Both the position numbers and the translations under genes were made by a program. From contig CALBDW010000070.1 of the NCBI GenBank assembly GCA_937927435.1, forward strand, positions 1-8,642: a stretch of DNA of 8,642 nucleotides, read 5' to 3'. This document shows positions 6,893-8,642 of this stretch, piece by piece (within the stretch, counting starts at the first letter, position 1; the number at the start of each line of letters is the position of its first letter). Origin of the DNA: an uncultured Bdellovibrionales bacterium. GTDB taxonomy: Bacteria > Bdellovibrionota > Bdellovibrionia > Bdellovibrionales > JAMPXM01. Below the pieces are notes generated by a model, which saw only the letters and a list, made by a program, of their open reading frames with translations, ran no database searches and was not told where the DNA came from.

Positions 6893-6943
6893 GCGGGCCA
6901 CCCAGACTTTGGTGCCAATTTGGGTTCCACTCCCAAACCCCGC
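6893..6943. other. Nested inverted repeats that could fold as a three-way RNA junction
   Basis: GCGGG (6893-6897) pairs with CCCGC (6939-6943) and encloses two hairpins. These are CACC/GGTG (6899-6902 with 6911-6914, 8-nt loop) and TTTGGG/CCCAAA (6919-6924 with 6932-6937, 7-nt loop). The elements are nearly contiguous. On the minus strand it would lie in the 5' leader of the SH3-like gene, roughly 85-135 nt before its ATG. On the plus strand it could belong to a small RNA ending near 7017. It matches no riboswitch I recognise, and short pairings like these arise by chance in GC-rich DNA. Confidence 0.3.
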
Positions 6944-6999
6944 CGGATTTGTCTCGAACTTAGCCGATTTAAGAAACTGTAACGGTTCAATTCGGCCCT

Positions 7000-7017
7000 A
7001 AAAGCCCGACGGCTTTT
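7000..7017. terminator. Terminator-like hairpin without an obvious gene
   Basis: AAAAGCC (7000-7006) and GGCTTTT (7011-7017) form a perfect seven-pair stem with a CGAC loop. The T-run is part of the stem on both strands. No annotated gene ends here, so it may close an unseen small transcript or be a protein-binding dyad. Confidence 0.35.
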
Positions 7018-7112
7018 GTAAAACCGGTAACATTTGCCCCACCAGGTATAGATTTAAGTAATTGCTTCCAGTAAAGAAAACCGCCTTTAAATCCGAACCA
7101 ATAAACGATAGC

Positions 7113-7141
7113 CTGACATAAACCTGACTTGACTGTATAAG
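7113..7141 (+). promoter_or_regulatory. Promoter of the 7151 membrane protein gene
   Basis: CTGACA (7113-7118) and TATAAG (7136-7141) each match the sigma70 consensus at five of six positions and are spaced exactly 17 nt. The expected transcription start is near 7148, about 3 nt before the ATG, so the transcript would have almost no leader. CCTGAC occurs twice (7112-7117 and 7123-7128) with an 11-bp period, which may be a regulator site or chance. Confidence 0.6.
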
Positions 7142-7150
7142 TCGGGGACT

Positions 7151-8642
7151 ATGGGAGAATTGAGCACTCTGGGCATTCTAAAGAGCGTTTTACTCGCCCC
7201 GCTGAATAAAGCCAAAGTGGCGTCGATCCTGTCCGAGTTTCCCTCTGGACATGCCAGCAGTGCTGTATCCCTGCACGATAACCACAATATCGAAATCAAA
7301 ACGATCACAGAGCTGCGCTCGACGAAATCCGTGGTTTCGACGGACATGTACCTTTTCGTCCCCAAAAACTTTGAGCTGCGCTCTTTCGGGAAAGACGCGT
7401 TGATTTCCGACTTCCGTTCTCGCGTGCGCTTGGCCCTGCCGGTGTCAGGCGAGCACGGTTCTGCCGCCCTGGAAGAGGCTCTGACCGACCTCAAAACCGA
7501 AATCCAAGCGCTCCAGGTCGATGGTCCGGCGGAGCAGCCGGACGACATCAACCACGCGCTTTACGAGCCTTTGATCGACGCCGCAAAGGACGTCTCGGCG
7601 GTGATCGCGGAAAAGCTCAAGCATTGCACGGCGGAACATACACGCAAATTCCTGCTCTCGCATTCGCTGATGACGATTTCACAATCAGCGATCAGCGGCT
7701 TGGACGAACTCCGCGAAAACGTTCAAGCGACGGCCCAACTGATGGACTCCGTGCGCACCGTTTACGATTTCAGAAACGAGGCGACCGCATCCATCCTTCT
7801 TCTTTTGGATGAATACTTGAGCCAGCTCTACATCCAATATCTCGGTTCCATCCGGTCGGAACTCGACCGCATGCCGATCCCCAAAAGCGCGCAAAGCGAT
7901 CTGACGTATTCGATGAAGCGGGGGACCCTCGAGGCTTTCCTCGATACTTTGCAGGAAAGAGAGGCCCAACACCGTACTCGGTACGGCTTTGCGGCTCAAG
8001 AAGACGAATCCGATATCGAGCGCGAACAACGACTGGTCCGTCTGAGCCAATTGAAGAAGTTTTTCCAAAGCACGACGTTCATCGACCTCAATCGCGAGCA
8101 GTCGGCGAAGAAAATCAGCGAATCGACGGCGACGATCGGTACGGCTGTCGCGGCGATTGTCGCGGCGACTATCGAGCAAGCCGCGCGTGGTCACGCTTCA
8201 GCGGACTACGCATGGCAAGGTCTTTCGCTGTTAAGCCTCGGTGTCATCATTTACGTTCTTCGCGACCGCATGAAGGACTGGGCGAAACAAAAATTCCACC
8301 AAAAAGCGCTGAGCTTCCTCCCCGATTTCGAACAAAAGCTCATCGCGAAGAACAAGAAGATCGGCCGCGTGAAAGAATGGTTCCAAATCCTGAGCAGCAA
8401 GAACGTGCCCCTGGACATTCTCGCGCTCCGGCGCACGGCTTCGTTGACGGAAATGGAAAAACGCCTTCCGGAAGACGTTTTCCACTGCCGCAAAGTTCAG
8501 GAAGTCGACGCGTCCTTGCTCCCCGATTCCGACCGCCACACGTACACGCGGGCACTGTTCGAGAGCACACGCGTGAACTTCTACCGCTACTTGCGGCATA
8601 TGGACGACGCGTTTAAAGAGTTCACGGACCTCGATGCCAAAG
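7151..8642 (+). CDS. Unrecognised large protein with two membrane helices (3' end outside window)
   Basis: I do not recognise the family. The frame stays open for 497 residues to the right edge, starting MGELSTLGILKSVLL. Residues about 45-97 look beta-rich and contain DMYLFVPKNFELRSFG. Residues about 105-320 are mostly helical and charged, with possible coiled-coil stretches near 105-122 and 281-304. Two hydrophobic segments lie close together, at about 325-341 (TATIGTAVAAIVAATIE) and 354-369 (AWQGLSLLSLGVIIYV). If both span the membrane, the N-terminal 320 residues and the basic C-terminal part (from about 371) are both on the same side, probably cytoplasmic. There is no signal peptide. An in-frame TGA at 7130-7132 limits the N-terminus, and ATG 7151 is the first start after it. 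Only a poor GGGG (7144-7147) precedes it. A role in sensing or as an envelope scaffold is possible, but nothing in the sequence proves one. Confidence 0.85.
   Translation, partial: MGELSTLGILKSVLLAPLNKAKVASILSEFPSGHASSAVSLHDNHNIEIKTITELRSTKSVVSTDMYLFVPKNFELRSFGKDALISDFRSRVRLALPVSGEHGSAALEEALTDLKTEIQALQVDGPAEQPDDINHALYEPLIDAAKDVSAVIAEKLKHCTAEHTRKFLLSHSLMTISQSAISGLDELRENVQATAQLMDSVRTVYDFRNEATASILLLLDEYLSQLYIQYLGSIRSELDRMPIPKSAQSDLTYSMKRGTLEAFLDTLQEREAQHRTRYGFAAQEDESDIEREQRLVRLSQLKKFFQSTTFIDLNREQSAKKISESTATIGTAVAAIVAATIEQAARGHASADYAWQGLSLLSLGVIIYVLRDRMKDWAKQKFHQKALSFLPDFEQKLIAKNKKIGRVKEWFQILSSKNVPLDILALRRTASLTEMEKRLPEDVFHCRKVQEVDASLLPDSDRHTYTRALFESTRVNFYRYLRHMDDAFKEFTDLDAK

Larger units (their letters stand above)
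6810..7150. other. Gene-free divergent intergenic region (341 nt)
   Basis: No plausible coding sequence was found here. It separates two divergent genes and so should hold promoters for both. It contains the small palindrome CGGCCAGGCCG (6849-6859), a set of nested inverted repeats at 6893-6943, a hairpin at 7000-7017, and a good plus-strand promoter just before 7151. No convincing minus-strand promoter was located. The part from about 6950 to 7110 becomes AT-richer and, apart from the hairpin, shows nothing recognisable. Confidence 0.6.

Noticed and set aside
6872..6944. tRNA gene, suggested by the T-arm-like hairpin at 6920-6936
   Set aside because: The loop TTCCACT has C at the usually purine position 57, the upstream hairpin has an 8-nt loop, and no acceptor stem complementary to the bases after the hairpin exists at the right distance.
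7129..7134. TTGACT as the -35 element of the 7151 gene
   Set aside because: A -10 element at the proper spacing would fall inside the coding sequence; CTGACA at 7113 pairs with TATAAG at the exact 17-nt spacing.

Overview
The window looks like a chromosomal stretch from a Gram-negative bacterium of moderately high GC. Four predicted products carry signal peptides or membrane anchors, and the long-chain acyl-CoA dehydrogenase is of the membrane-anchored FadE type. The mix of a short penicillin-binding protein, secreted SH3-like and discoidin-like proteins and FadE would fit Bdellovibrionota/Oligoflexia or a related proteobacterial lineage. That placement is inference only. No mobile element, CRISPR array, rRNA or convincing tRNA was seen.

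Layout. Positions 1-1732 hold two minus-strand genes that read off the left edge: a secreted, probably discoidin-like protein (743-1732), then a penicillin-binding transpeptidase cut by the window edge (1-688). A divergent intergenic region (1733-1954) separates them from a plus-strand gene (1955-2824) for a secreted beta-carbonic-anhydrase-fold protein that has lost both zinc-binding cysteines. An intrinsic terminator follows it. Next come a TetR-family regulator (2954-3679) and, 14 nt later, a full-length fadE (3694-6210). A strong intrinsic terminator closes this pair. Two closely related palindromic operator candidates lie upstream of tetR, and one fills the spacer of a putative tetR promoter. 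A small secreted SH3-like protein (6270-6809, minus strand) converges on fadE. A 341-nt gene-free divergent region with several inverted repeats follows. Finally, a large unrecognised membrane protein (7151 to beyond the right edge) reads out of the window.

How the genes may work together. tetR and fadE probably form one autoregulated unit in which the regulator senses a fatty-acyl or similar ligand and controls the first oxidation step of beta-oxidation. The genes to the left act in the envelope: peptidoglycan cross-linking, an accessory secreted protein and a probably non-catalytic carbonic anhydrase relative. The most notable observations are the cysteine-free carbonic anhydrase homologue, the twin tetR operators with a possible leaderless tetR transcript, the unrecognised two-helix membrane protein, and a possible three-way-junction RNA between 6893 and 6943.
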